In this document: piece after piece, positions 1 to 8,370 of the stretch
Numbering within the stretch: the stretch's first letter is position 1
How the letters are laid out: every line of letters starts with the position of its first letter
Assembly: GCA_027081565.1 (NCBI GenBank)
Contig: JALWKG010000321.1
Coordinates: 1-10,884 of the forward strand
Direction: 5' to 3'
DNA length: 10,884 nucleotides
From: Helicobacteraceae bacterium
GTDB lineage: Bacteria; Campylobacterota; Campylobacteria; Campylobacterales; Sulfurimonadaceae
Notes under the pieces: model-generated
The model's database searches: none
Told to the model about the DNA's origin: nothing
The model's input: the letters and a program-made list of their open reading frames with translations, nothing else
Translations under genes and position numbers: made by a program

Positions 1-1336
1 GTTTAATTGTTACTTCTTTAAAATTATATCGTTTATAGAGCTTAATAGCTGCGTGGTTCTCTTCAAAGACTTCTGCGATCAACTTCTTAAAGTCTAAAGT
101 GTTGAATGCATAATCAATGACAGACGCCATCAACTGATTACCAACACCTCTTAAAGCAGGATCTGCATAAAGTCCAAACTCTGTTGTTTTGTTGAGATGG
201 TCCATGTTGGTAAAGTCTATGATTCCAATAGGCTGAGAAGCTTTTTTGATTAAAAAGTATGACCTGTCATCTCTGGTGTTTAAGGAGTCAATGTACTTCA
301 AATGATCTTCTAAACTAATACACTCATTGGTAAACATCCATTGGCGTATGTTTGGATGGTTCCGCCATGCTAAGATCATTTTTTTTTCATCCAAAGAGAG
401 ATCTGAGAAATTAACACGTTTAATCTCTTTAGAAGTGATCTCTTCCAATTTTTTGAGCAGATCAGCAGTATCAAACTTTTCTAGTACAGCGTAGTGATGC
501 TGATCCAAGTACTGGTACATCTCATCTTGGTTCTTAGCTGTTTTAATCGCGATAAAGGGGAGATGCATATAGACCATCTCATTAACCGTAACGCTGGGTG
601 TGACGATAGCAAAGTCTGCTGTATTCATTAATAATGCTATTTTATCTGTATTGATGTGTAAGGTTATATCTCTTTTATTTTCAACATATTTTTTTAACTC
701 TTCTAAATGCTGGTTGGCTGTAGTTGTAACGACATGCGCATGGATGTTCGGAAAGTTTTTCAATACATCCAATATCTTACTGTTTAGGTCACTGTGGTCA
801 GCACCACCCATGGCTATAAAGACATTAAGGTTGTCAGGGTTGTTACTGTTTTGTCTGCCTTTTTGTTTTTCGATCGTGAACTCTTCTCTTAAAAGAGTAT
901 AGGCACTTCCACACCTTAGTTCACAATGTTCAGGTACCAAGCCTTCATATCTTTTTGGATCAGCATAAAGATTATGGTTTAGTAGAATATCGCAATAGTG
1001 TTTTTCATAAGTATCATCAAAACTCAGGATCTTGAGTTGTGGGTTTTGCGTTTTGAGTTGCTTTTCAAACCTTTGATCAATACTGTAGTGGTCTATTACC
1101 AGCATATCAATGTTAAGTCTTTTGATAAGCGCGTCGAGTTCTTGAACCTCATTGGAATGCAAGATCTCTATGGTGTAGTTCTTCTCTTTGATCTTATGAT
1201 TAATGTTACCCTTAAGATCTTGTGTCGCAAAGGTGATGTTAGCCTCTTCAAACTGTTCAGCCAAAACAAGATCACGCATAATATGACCAGTTCCAATAGT
1301 CGAAGATGAGTCTGCACGAAAGAGAATGCTCTGCAT
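1..1336 (-). CDS. pseG: PseG-PseH fusion: UDP-sugar hydrolase plus N-acetyltransferase (3' end outside window)
   Basis: The frame starts with ATG at 1336 and stays open for 445 codons to the left edge, so the C-terminus is missing. Residues 1 to about 290 match PseG, the GT-B-like hydrolase that removes UDP from UDP-2,4-diacetamido-2,4,6-trideoxy-beta-L-altropyranose. The N-terminal GTGHIMR motif (15-21) contains the family's catalytic histidine, here H18, and AMGGAD lies at 175-180. From about residue 308 a GNAT domain like PseH begins: AWRNHPNIRQWM (323-334), the acetyl-CoA loop RGVGNQL (396-402) and ENHAAIKLYKRYNF (426-439). PseH acetylates the 4-amino group of the PseC product, and PseG acts on the PseH product, so the fusion joins consecutive steps. 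PseG and PseH are separate proteins in Campylobacter jejuni and Helicobacter pylori. The start overlaps the pseF stop by one base (TAATG). Domain assignment is confident; activity of both halves is inferred. Confidence 0.9.
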   Translation of the reverse strand, partial: MQSILFRADSSSTIGTGHIMRDLVLAEQFEEANITFATQDLKGNINHKIKEKNYTIEILHSNEVQELDALIKRLNIDMLVIDHYSIDQRFEKQLKTQNPQLKILSFDDTYEKHYCDILLNHNLYADPKRYEGLVPEHCELRCGSAYTLLREEFTIEKQKGRQNSNNPDNLNVFIAMGGADHSDLNSKILDVLKNFPNIHAHVVTTTANQHLEELKKYVENKRDITLHINTDKIALLMNTADFAIVTPSVTVNEMVYMHLPFIAIKTAKNQDEMYQYLDQHHYAVLEKFDTADLLKKLEEITSKEIKRVNFSDLSLDEKKMILAWRNHPNIRQWMFTNECISLEDHLKYIDSLNTRDDRSYFLIKKASQPIGIIDFTNMDHLNKTTEFGLYADPALRGVGNQLMASVIDYAFNTLDFKKLIAEVFEENHAAIKLYKRYNFKEVTIK

Positions 1337-2040
1337 TACCTGCTTTTTTCCTGCTCTTGGATGACTTTGTACAACAGTTCTGCGCGCTGCCAATCTTCCA
1401 AAGTATCTATGTCCTGTACAAGGTGTCTTGGCAGGACAACTGGGATGCTGTCTTTTCCAAACATGATCTCTTTGGATCTCTTGCCCACTTTACTCCAATA
1501 AAACTGTCCTGCATCTTGATAGGCCTCTTCAAGGTCTTGCGAACGTGTCATGTAGTGTTCTGGTGTGAACATCTCACATCGGCCTTCATCGTTGAGTTTG
1601 AAGGTCCTCTGTATAGGAAATGGCATTGATGTTGCTGAAAATGCGTTGATCGCATCTGAACTTTTAAGTGCGTTGTATCCTTGGATCAAGTATTGCGCCT
1701 GTAAAAGAGGTGCGGTTGCATAAATAGTACAGACATAATCAAATGTATCACCTTGAGATGCTAAGTACTCTAAGGCGTGATTTATCACACCTTCTGTCCC
1801 TGTAAAGTCATCAGAAAGCTCTTTAGGACGGATAAACGGAACGTCTGCACCATATGATTTTGCTATAGTCGCGATCTCTTCATCATCAGTAGTGACCACT
1901 ACTTTCTCAAAGAGTTTAGACTCTAAGGCGACCTCTATGGAGTAGGCTATCAGCGGTTTTCCGTAAAAATCTTTGATGTTTTTTCTGGGGATCCGTTTAC
2001 TGCCTCCACGGGCAGGGATGATGGCAATAGCTTTAGCCAT
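1336..2040 (-). CDS. pseF: Pseudaminic acid cytidylyltransferase PseF
   Basis: A cytoplasmic 234-residue enzyme that activates pseudaminic acid with CTP to CMP-pseudaminic acid, the last step before glycosyl transfer. The N-terminal nucleotide-binding motif of CMP-sugar synthetases, IPARGGSKRIPRKN, is at 8-21. DAGQFYW at 176-182 is typical of PseF and separates it from NeuA-type sialic acid synthetases. The VQDIDT segment (208-213) supplies the acidic metal-binding residues. Length is normal for the family. The ATG overlaps the pseC stop by eight bases (ATGGCTAA), and a GAGG ribosome site lies six bases upstream inside pseC. The other pse genes on both sides support pseudaminic rather than legionaminic or N-acetylneuraminic acid as substrate. 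Confidence 0.93.
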   Translation of the reverse strand: MAKAIAIIPARGGSKRIPRKNIKDFYGKPLIAYSIEVALESKLFEKVVVTTDDEEIATIAKSYGADVPFIRPKELSDDFTGTEGVINHALEYLASQGDTFDYVCTIYATAPLLQAQYLIQGYNALKSSDAINAFSATSMPFPIQRTFKLNDEGRCEMFTPEHYMTRSQDLEEAYQDAGQFYWSKVGKRSKEIMFGKDSIPVVLPRHLVQDIDTLEDWQRAELLYKVIQEQEKSR

Positions 2041-3154
2041 TTAAGACCTCGAAGAGTGTGTTGATGACATAACTCTGTTCATCATCACTCATCTTAGGAT
2101 ACATCGGCAGTGAGAAGCACTTTTCATAGTAGTTGTCCATAACAGGAGTACTTTCATCACCGTAGCCTAAGCTTTTGTAGTAGGGCTGTTTGTTGATAGG
2201 GATATAGTGTAGCTGTACGCCTATACCTTTTTCTCTCAGTCTATTAAAGAGGTCGACTTTGGAAAGAGAGAGTTTTGAGAAGTCCACCTTGACCACATAG
2301 AGATGGTAAGAGGATTTGCCATCATAAGTGTAGAGTGACTTGACTATGGAGTCGCTAAAGGCTGTGTCATACTTTTTAGCGATCTCAACACGTCTCTCTA
2401 TAAAGCTGTCGAGTCTTTTAAGTTGTGAAAGTCCCAATGCACACTGTATGTCTGTGATGCGGTAGTTGAATCCCAGTTCACGCATCTCGTACTCCCAAGG
2501 TTTCATCTCTGGAGTCTTGACCATACCATGACCGCGAAGTGTCAACAGCTTTTCGTAGATCTCTTTGGAGTTGGTGGTAACAGCACCGCCTTCACCCGTT
2601 GTCATATGCTTGACAGGGTGAAATGAGAGTATAGAGATATCACTGTTAGTACATGAGGCTGCTTTGATATGACCCTCTTTTGCACCGATAGCATGGGCAG
2701 AGTCTTCCAAGACAGTGACATGGTATGTCTCTCTAAGATGTTTTAACTTCTGTTGATCAACCATGTGCCCACTAAAAGCGACAGGGTAGATGGCTTTGAT
2801 ACCAGGATCTTGCTGAAGTGCTTTTTCACAAAGATCAAGGTCGATGTTGCCATCTTCAGCGATGTCGACAAAAACGGGTTTGGCACCGGCATAGAGAATG
2901 GCATTAGAGGTTGCTAGAAAAGAGTTTGGAGTTGTTAGGACTTTGTCCCCTTTTTCCAGTAAGACCAATGAGGCGAGATGAAGGGCTGCGGTACCGTTTG
3001 CAACAGCCACACAGTACTTGACCTCACAATACTCAGCTAATGCTTCTTCAAAGGCTTTGACTTTAGGACCTGTTGTCAAGTAGTCTGACTCCAAGGTCTC
3101 GACTACTGCATCTATGTCATCTTGGATCAGATATTGTTTGCCGTAAGGGATCAT
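2033..3154 (-). CDS. pseC: UDP-4-amino-4,6-dideoxy-N-acetyl-beta-L-altrosamine transaminase PseC
   Basis: A 373-residue PLP-dependent aminotransferase of the DegT/DnrJ/EryC1/StrS family. PseC moves an amino group from glutamate to C4 of the 4-keto sugar made by PseB, step two of pseudaminic acid synthesis in the cytoplasm. The PLP-binding lysine is K182 in SFHPVKHMTTGEGG, DSAHAIG lies at 151-157, and the phosphate-binding NGTAALHL segment is at 53-60. The N-terminus (MIPYGKQYLIQDDIDAV) is typical of PseC. One base separates it from the pseB stop, and AAGG lies six bases before the ATG. Other DegT-family enzymes look similar, but the position directly after pseB and before pseF makes PseC by far the best call. 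Confidence 0.93.
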   Translation of the reverse strand: MIPYGKQYLIQDDIDAVVETLESDYLTTGPKVKAFEEALAEYCEVKYCVAVANGTAALHLASLVLLEKGDKVLTTPNSFLATSNAILYAGAKPVFVDIAEDGNIDLDLCEKALQQDPGIKAIYPVAFSGHMVDQQKLKHLRETYHVTVLEDSAHAIGAKEGHIKAASCTNSDISILSFHPVKHMTTGEGGAVTTNSKEIYEKLLTLRGHGMVKTPEMKPWEYEMRELGFNYRITDIQCALGLSQLKRLDSFIERRVEIAKKYDTAFSDSIVKSLYTYDGKSSYHLYVVKVDFSKLSLSKVDLFNRLREKGIGVQLHYIPINKQPYYKSLGYGDESTPVMDNYYEKCFSLPMYPKMSDDEQSYVINTLFEVLNG

Positions 3155-3155
3155 A

Positions 3156-4169
3156 CTAGACCTTGAAATCAGGATCTACATGGTCAACGATGAGTTGGCG
3201 TAAGCTCTCTACCGTTTCCCATTCGTTATTGGTCCCCGAATTGTATTTGAAACCAAACGGAACTTTTTTGGCTTTATGATGCTTCATAAAATCTTCTTCC
3301 TGATAGGTATATGAGACAGATGGAAGAATCGCATAGTAAGGACCCAAATCAATGGTGTTGAGTGAATCGGTGTCTGTGATCATCTCTTCATGAAGTTTTT
3401 CACCGGGACGGATACCAACATCTCTGGTCTCACATGTAGGACAGACCGCTGTTGCAATATCAAGAATCTTATAAGAAGGGATCTTAGGGATGAAGATCTC
3501 ACCACCTAAATGGTTGTCAAGTGCAAACATAACCAAGTTGACACCATCTTGTAAAGAGATGTTAAAACGGGTCATCTCTTTATGTGTGATCGGTAAAACA
3601 CCATCTTTACGTCTGTCCATAAAAAATGGGATGACACTTCCACGAGATCCCATAACGTTTCCGTAACGAACAACGCTGAAACGTATGTCTTTAGAACCTC
3701 TGATGTTGTTGGCTGCTGCAAAAAGTTTGTCTGAAGCCAGTTTAGTCGCTCCATAAAGGTTTATAGGAGCACATGCTTTATCTGTAGAGAGGGCTACAAC
3801 ATCATGAACACCACATGCCAGTGCAGCATGAATGACATTTTCTGCACCATCGATGTTAGTTCTGATGCATTCTGTAGGATTGTACTCAGCTGTGTCAACT
3901 TGTTTAATAGCTGCTGCATGTATGATAACGTCTACGCCTTCACAGGCTTGCGTAAGTCTCTCTTTATCTCTCACATCACCTATAAAAAATCGCAACTGAG
4001 GAAAATCACAATGTGGGTACTTTTGTCTGATTAATGATTGTTTGAGCTCGTCTCGTGAATAGATGATGATCTTTTTGACGTCAGGATATCTCTCTAAAAT
4101 AGTCTCTATGAACTTTTTACCAAACGAACCTGTTCCACCTGTGATCAAAATAGTTTTTTTATTAAGCAT
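3156..4169 (-). CDS. pseB: UDP-N-acetylglucosamine 4,6-dehydratase (inverting) PseB
   Basis: First committed enzyme of pseudaminic acid synthesis: it dehydrates UDP-GlcNAc to the 4-keto-6-deoxy sugar and inverts C5. It is an extended short-chain dehydrogenase. Numbered from the start chosen here (337 residues), the NADP-binding GGTGSFG is at 11-17, STDKA at 128-132 gives the catalytic D130 and K131, and YGATK has Y139 and K143. The frame is open for nine more codons to an ATG at 4196. I prefer 4169 because the protein then begins MLNKKTILITGG, as in the Campylobacter and Helicobacter proteins, and because AAGGAA stands four bases before it. This start overlaps the rfbB stop by eight bases. 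STDKA rather than STDE separates it from the RfbB-type dehydratase upstream. Confidence 0.93.
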   Translation of the reverse strand: MLNKKTILITGGTGSFGKKFIETILERYPDVKKIIIYSRDELKQSLIRQKYPHCDFPQLRFFIGDVRDKERLTQACEGVDVIIHAAAIKQVDTAEYNPTECIRTNIDGAENVIHAALACGVHDVVALSTDKACAPINLYGATKLASDKLFAAANNIRGSKDIRFSVVRYGNVMGSRGSVIPFFMDRRKDGVLPITHKEMTRFNISLQDGVNLVMFALDNHLGGEIFIPKIPSYKILDIATAVCPTCETRDVGIRPGEKLHEEMITDTDSLNTIDLGPYYAILPSVSYTYQEEDFMKHHKAKKVPFGFKYNSGTNNEWETVESLRQLIVDHVDPDFKV

Positions 4170-5187
4170 TGGCTTCCTTGGTATTATATTTTTCAAAGTA
4201 CCAATCTACAGTTTTTACGATACCTGAATCAAAATCCTCATCTGCTTTCCAACCGAGCTCGTTCTCAAGTTTGGTAGCATCGATAGCATAACGTCTGTCA
4301 TGACCAGCTCTGTCTTCTATAAAAGTAATAAGCTCTTTATACGAGTCAGACTTAGGTGTTTTTTTATCTAATATACTGCATATAGCATCTACGATCTGAA
4401 GATTGGTACGTTCATTACGTCCACCAATATTATAAACGTTAGCCTCTTTACCCGTGTGGTAGACAAGGTCGATGCCTTTACAGTGGTCTAACACATAGAG
4501 CCAGTCACGGATGTTTTTGCCGTCACCATAGATAGGGATGCTCTCACATGCAAGCGCTTTTCTGATGATGGTCGGGATGAGCTTTTCATCATGCTGCTTG
4601 GGTCCGTAGTTGTTGGAGCAGTTGGTGATGACGGTGTTCATGCCGTAAGTCTCCTGGTAGCTTCTGACGATCATGTCTGATGAAGCTTTTGATGCGGAGT
4701 AGGGAGAGTTTGGCGCGTAGGGTGTCTCTTCGGTGAAGAGATCTGTTTCGTTAAGTGTTCCATAGACTTCATCGGTAGAGATGTGGTGAAAACGACAACC
4801 CTCATAGCCCTCTTTAAAGGTAAATGGCTTTTCCATCCATTTTTTATACGCAACATCCAAAAGGGTAAAACTGCCATTGACATTGGTCTCGATGAAGACC
4901 CCCGGGTTTTTGATGGAGTTGTCTACATGGGATTCTGCTGCGAAGTGGATCACACCACGGACATCGTACTCATCAAAGATGAACTCAACGAGTTCACGGT
5001 TACAGATGTCACCCTTGATGAACTTATAGTTGGCATCGGCTTTGACATCACTCAGGTTGGCAAGATCGCCTGCATAAGTCAGAAGGTCGAGGTTGATGAG
5101 GAAGTACTCAGGATACTTCTCTAAAAAATAGGGGACGAAGTTAGAACCGATAAACCCGGCACAACCGGTGACTAGGATAGATTTCAT
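4162..5187 (-). CDS. rfbB: dTDP-glucose 4,6-dehydratase (RmlB)
   Basis: A 341-residue cytoplasmic extended SDR enzyme that converts dTDP-glucose to dTDP-4-keto-6-deoxyglucose, step two of the dTDP-L-rhamnose pathway. The NAD-binding GCAGFIG is at 8-14, HFAAESHVDNS at 81-91, the catalytic triplet in STDEVYG at 137-143 (T138, D139, E140) and YSASK at 163-167 (Y163, K167). NYGPKQHDEKLIPT and the later GDGKNIRDWLYV segment are also standard for RmlB. It starts inside the rfbD stop with an ATGA four-base overlap; GGAG lies eight bases before the ATG. It stands last of the four rhamnose genes and directly before pseB. Confidence 0.96.
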   Translation of the reverse strand: MKSILVTGCAGFIGSNFVPYFLEKYPEYFLINLDLLTYAGDLANLSDVKADANYKFIKGDICNRELVEFIFDEYDVRGVIHFAAESHVDNSIKNPGVFIETNVNGSFTLLDVAYKKWMEKPFTFKEGYEGCRFHHISTDEVYGTLNETDLFTEETPYAPNSPYSASKASSDMIVRSYQETYGMNTVITNCSNNYGPKQHDEKLIPTIIRKALACESIPIYGDGKNIRDWLYVLDHCKGIDLVYHTGKEANVYNIGGRNERTNLQIVDAICSILDKKTPKSDSYKELITFIEDRAGHDRRYAIDATKLENELGWKADEDFDSGIVKTVDWYFEKYNTKEANA

Positions 5188-6068
5188 ATTGTTGGCTCCA
5201 TTAGTTGCAGTGCTTGACGAAGAGAATCCCGCCAGTAAGGGATACTAAGGGCATAGTCTGTTTTGATCTTCGTTTTGTTCAGTAGTGAATAGTGAGGTCG
5301 GGTAGCTGGTGTTGGATAAGCTTTAGTCTCGATAGGATTGACCTTACATGTTATAGACTGCATCTCAAAAATAGCAATAGCAAAGTCATACCACGAGCAG
5401 ATACCTTCGTTACTGTAGTGCATGATCTTTACATCAGCATTTTCAAGTTTTGGAATGATATTTAAAATAGCAGATGCCAGATCTTTTGCATAGGTCGGTG
5501 TACCAACCTGATCGAAGATAACACCGAGTTCATCGCGCTCTGTACCTAGACGCAGCATGGTCTTGACAAAGTTGTTCCCGAAACTGCTGTAGACCCATGA
5601 CGTTCTGATGATGAGGCTGTTTTTAGGGTTTATGGTCTGCATGGCCTCTTCACCGGCGAGCTTACTGGCACCGTAAACGCTCTGTGGGTTGGTTGGATCA
5701 TTTTCTACATAAGGCTTGAAGTTACTGCCGTCGAAGACATAGTCCGTAGAAATATGGATAAGTGCTGTGTCACGCTTCTTGGCAATATGGGCTAAGGTCT
5801 CAACTGCTTTATGGTTGATGGTATAAGCCATCTCTTCATCCGACTCAGCCTTGTCAACAGCAGTATAAGCAGCACAGTTGATGATGACATCAAACGCTTT
5901 GCCTTCAAAAAAAGTCTCTATGGAAGCTGCTGAACCAAGATCAAGGTCACTTCTCTCTACAAAGGTGAACTCAAGTGCAGTATGCTCATCAGCAAGTGAT
6001 TGAAGCTCTGAACCCAACTGTCCGTTGGAACCGGTGACTAAAATGGACTTAGGCAAAAGGATGCTCAC
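5184..6068 (-). CDS. rfbD: dTDP-4-dehydrorhamnose reductase (RmlD)
   Basis: An SDR enzyme of 294 residues that reduces dTDP-4-keto-L-rhamnose to dTDP-L-rhamnose, the final step of the pathway. The nucleotide-binding TGSNGQLG is at 12-19, NCAAYTAVDKAE at 64-75, STDYVFDG at 107-114 and the YGASK catalytic pair at Y132/K136. The start is not ATG. The longest frame begins with GTG at 6068, overlapping rfbC by 20 bases. A TTG at 6056, four codons further in, would overlap rfbC by only eight bases, like the pseC-pseF and rfbB-pseB junctions. Neither has a convincing ribosome site, and there is no ATG near the conserved N-terminus. Identity is firm; the exact start is not. Confidence 0.94.
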   Translation of the reverse strand: MSILLPKSILVTGSNGQLGSELQSLADEHTALEFTFVERSDLDLGSAASIETFFEGKAFDVIINCAAYTAVDKAESDEEMAYTINHKAVETLAHIAKKRDTALIHISTDYVFDGSNFKPYVENDPTNPQSVYGASKLAGEEAMQTINPKNSLIIRTSWVYSSFGNNFVKTMLRLGTERDELGVIFDQVGTPTYAKDLASAILNIIPKLENADVKIMHYSNEGICSWYDFAIAIFEMQSITCKVNPIETKAYPTPATRPHYSLLNKTKIKTDYALSIPYWRDSLRQALQLMEPTI

Positions 6069-6621
6069 TATAGTCGAAGTGTGCGGCCTCTTTAAAAGAG
6101 GGTTGCATAGTGTCTTTTTTTGATAACTTCAATTCACTTTCATCCAAAATCCAGTTTATCTCTAAGTCAGGATCATTAAAACTCATGCCTCTGTCATTTT
6201 CAGGAGAGTAATAGTTGTCTACCTTGTAGGCAAAGACCGTATCATCCTCAAGAACTACAAAGCCATGGGCAAAACCGTGGGGAACAAAAAGCTGACGTTT
6301 GTTCTCGGCAGTCAGTTTGACAGCCACATGCTGGCCAAAGGTAGGGCTGCCTTCACGGATATCTACAGCGACATCCAAAACACTGCCCTGTATGACACGG
6401 ACAAGTTTGGTCTGTGCGGCAGACGCAAGTTGGTAATGAAGACCTCTTAAGACACCTCTCGATGACTTGGACTCATTGTCTTGACAAAAGTTTACTTTAA
6501 AACCTAAAAATGTTTCGAGCTTGTCTTGCCGAAAAGTCTCTACAAAGTAACCTCTCTCATCTCCATGGACTTGAGGATCGATAATGACGACATCAGGGAT
6601 CTTTGTGCGTGTAAATGTCAT
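6049..6621 (-). CDS. rfbC: dTDP-4-dehydrorhamnose 3,5-epimerase (RmlC)
   Basis: A 190-residue cupin-fold epimerase acting on the RfbB product at C3 and C5 before RfbD reduces it. [10 protein letters not shown] is at 21-30, GVLRGLHYQ at 56-64 contains the family's catalytic histidine (H62), K72 follows, [10 protein letters not shown] is at 112-121, and the [14 protein letters not shown] segment has the active-site tyrosine. Length fits the usual 180-190 residues. The ATG overlaps the rfbA stop by four bases (ATGA), and an AAGGAG ribosome site lies ten bases upstream within rfbA, one of the strongest in this operon. Confidence 0.96.
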   Translation of the reverse strand: MTFTRTKIPDVVIIDPQVHGDERGYFVETFRQDKLETFLGFKVNFCQDNESKSSRGVLRGLHYQLASAAQTKLVRVIQGSVLDVAVDIREGSPTFGQHVAVKLTAENKRQLFVPHGFAHGFVVLEDDTVFAYKVDNYYSPENDRGMSFNDPDLEINWILDESELKLSKKDTMQPSFKEAAHFDYSEHPFA

Positions 6622-7508
6622 CGAGCGATAACTCCTTCATCTGCACGCTTTAGGAGGTATTGTCCATACTGGTTTTTTTTGAGTGGTTGTGCCAGTTCTG
6701 TGAGTTGTTCTTTTGAGATGTAGCCCATCTCAAAAGCGATCTCTTCGATACAGGCGACTTTGAGACCCTGGCGGTTTTCTATAGTCTGAATAAAGTTGGA
6801 TGCTTCTAACAAGCTCTCGTGTGTTCCTGTGTCCAACCAAGCGTAACCGCGACCCATAAGCTCAACTTTAAGACGGTTGGCTTTTAAATAGTCCTGATTT
6901 AAAGTAGTGATCTCCAACTCGCCACGATGTGAAGGTTTGACCTCTTTTGCTTTTTGTACAACATCATTAGGGTAGAAGTAAAGACCAACTACTGCATAGT
7001 TGCTTTGCGGATCTTCAGGTTTCTCTTCTATACTAGTGACATTACCTGCAGCATCAAAAGCAGCAACACCGTAACGTTCAGGATCTTTGACGTAGTAACC
7101 AAAAATGGTTGCTGTGTCTTCTTTGGTAGAGTTGTTCACTGCTGAGGCTAACATCTTACTCAGACCTTGACCATAAAAGATGTTGTCACCAAGCACAAGA
7201 CAGACATCATCGTTACCAATGAAATCTTCGCCAATAATAAAGGCTTGTGCCAGACCGTCTGGAGAAGGCTGCTCTTTATAGCTAAAGGACATACCTATGT
7301 CAGAACCATCACCTAAAAGCTCTTCAAAACGAGGAAGATCCTGAGATGTGGAGATAATAAGTACTTCAGTGATACCCGAAAGCATCAATACTGAGAGAGG
7401 GTAGTAGATCATTGGTTTATCGTAGATGGGAGCGAGCTGTTTGGAGATACCTTTGGTAATAGGGTAAAGACGTGTACCACTGCCTCCAGCTAAGATGATG
7501 CCTTTCAT
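6618..7508 (-). CDS. rfbA: Glucose-1-phosphate thymidylyltransferase (RmlA)
   Basis: A 296-residue nucleotidyltransferase that joins dTTP and glucose-1-phosphate to dTDP-glucose, the first step of dTDP-rhamnose synthesis and normally feedback-inhibited by dTDP-rhamnose. The nucleotide-binding GGSGTRLYP is at 8-16, KPMIYYPLS at 31-39, VLGDNIFYG at 105-113 (D108 likely a metal ligand), then [18 protein letters not shown] and a [14 protein letters not shown] segment typical of RmlA. Only three bases separate it from the galU stop and I see no clear ribosome site, so it probably depends on coupling with galU. It shares the glucose-1-phosphate substrate with GalU, but the motifs distinguish the two clearly. 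Confidence 0.96.
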   Translation of the reverse strand: MKGIILAGGSGTRLYPITKGISKQLAPIYDKPMIYYPLSVLMLSGITEVLIISTSQDLPRFEELLGDGSDIGMSFSYKEQPSPDGLAQAFIIGEDFIGNDDVCLVLGDNIFYGQGLSKMLASAVNNSTKEDTATIFGYYVKDPERYGVAAFDAAGNVTSIEEKPEDPQSNYAVVGLYFYPNDVVQKAKEVKPSHRGELEITTLNQDYLKANRLKVELMGRGYAWLDTGTHESLLEASNFIQTIENRQGLKVACIEEIAFEMGYISKEQLTELAQPLKKNQYGQYLLKRADEGVIAR

Positions 7509-7511
7509 TTT

Positions 7512-8345
7512 TTAAGCTTTAGACTTTTTATAAAAATAGTTAGTTGCTTCCACAAAGCCATCAACAGAACCACAGTCAAAACGTTGACCTTGGAACTTAT
7601 AAGCAAGAACCTTTCCATTTTTAGCCTGTTCTAAAAGAGCGTCGGTGATCTGGATCTCTCCGCCTTTACCCGGTTTTGTCTCACGGATGATGTCGAAGAT
7701 GTCTGGTGTAAGAATGTATCGACCGATGATAGCAAGGTTGGAAGGCGCATCTTCTGGGTCTGGTTTTTCGACCATGTTAGTGATCTGAAAGACGTTCTCT
7801 TCGATCTCGTCACCTGCGATGACACCATACTTGGAAGTGTCTTCTTTTGGAACCTCTTCAATAGCGACGATAGAACATTTGTGCTTTTTGTAAAGCTCTA
7901 TCATCTGTGCCAGTACGCCATCACCATCATTGTCACATAGGTCATCTGCCAAGACAACAGCAAAAGGTTCATGACCGATGAGTGTCTCACCTGTGAGTAT
8001 GGCGTGACCAAGCCCCTTCATCTCTACTTGACGTGTGTAAGAGAATGTGCACTCTCTGATGATGGTACGAATATCTGTCATCAGTAGCTCTTTGCTACTG
8101 CCCTCGATCTGATGTTCAAGCTCATATGATCGGTCAAAATGGTCTTCAAGCGCACGTTTACCACGACCGGTAACAATGGCCATGGTGTTAATACCGGCTT
8201 CAACAGCCTCCTCAACACCATACTGTATCAGTGGTTTTGTGAGAACGGGCAACATCTCTTTTGGGGTGGCTTTGGTAGCGGGGAGAAAGCGGGTTCCATA
8301 GCCTGCTGCAGGGAAAAGACATTTTTTAATAGGTGCACTGTTCAT
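7512..8345 (-). CDS. galU: UTP-glucose-1-phosphate uridylyltransferase GalU
   Basis: A 277-residue enzyme making UDP-glucose from UTP and glucose-1-phosphate for surface polysaccharides. The nucleotide-binding GYGTRFLPATK is at 15-25, followed by PKEMLPV at 28-34; later come FAVVLADDLCD, MVEKPDPEDAPSNLAIIGRYIL and the KGGEIQITDAL segment characteristic of GalU. The N-terminus KKCLFPAAGYGTRF distinguishes it from RmlA. It is the first gene of the operon: AGGA stands six bases before the ATG and a strong promoter lies about 18 bases upstream. The short gap to rfbA suggests co-expression of UDP-glucose and dTDP-rhamnose supply. Confidence 0.96.
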   Translation of the reverse strand: MNSAPIKKCLFPAAGYGTRFLPATKATPKEMLPVLTKPLIQYGVEEAVEAGINTMAIVTGRGKRALEDHFDRSYELEHQIEGSSKELLMTDIRTIIRECTFSYTRQVEMKGLGHAILTGETLIGHEPFAVVLADDLCDNDGDGVLAQMIELYKKHKCSIVAIEEVPKEDTSKYGVIAGDEIEENVFQITNMVEKPDPEDAPSNLAIIGRYILTPDIFDIIRETKPGKGGEIQITDALLEQAKNGKVLAYKFQGQRFDCGSVDGFVEATNYFYKKSKA

Positions 8346-8370
8346 AAAGATTCCTGAAGTGAATTATAAT
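8341..8370 (+). promoter_or_regulatory. Possible divergent promoter sharing the galU -10 element
   Basis: The eight bases ATTATAAT at 8363-8370 are a perfect palindrome, so the plus strand also reads TATAAT at 8365-8370. TTCATA at 8341-8346 (four of six) lies 18 bases upstream. It would drive rightward transcription toward 8414-8599. Supported by sequence match alone. Confidence 0.3.

Noticed and set aside
600..1629. Three plus-strand frames of 100-107 codons
   Set aside because: All are opposite pseG-pseH and pseF, which show clear family motifs throughout.
1336..2040. NeuA or legionaminic acid synthetase instead of PseF
   Set aside because: DAGQFYW and the neighbouring pseB, pseC and pseG-pseH genes point to pseudaminic acid.
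4170..4196. Upstream ATG extending PseB by nine residues
   Set aside because: The added residues (MKNIIPRKP) are not typical of the family. The start at 4169 has its own AAGGAA and the usual N-terminus.
4783..5124. Plus-strand open frame of 113 codons
   Set aside because: It lies wholly inside rfbB on the opposite strand, and rfbB has every catalytic motif; it is a shadow.
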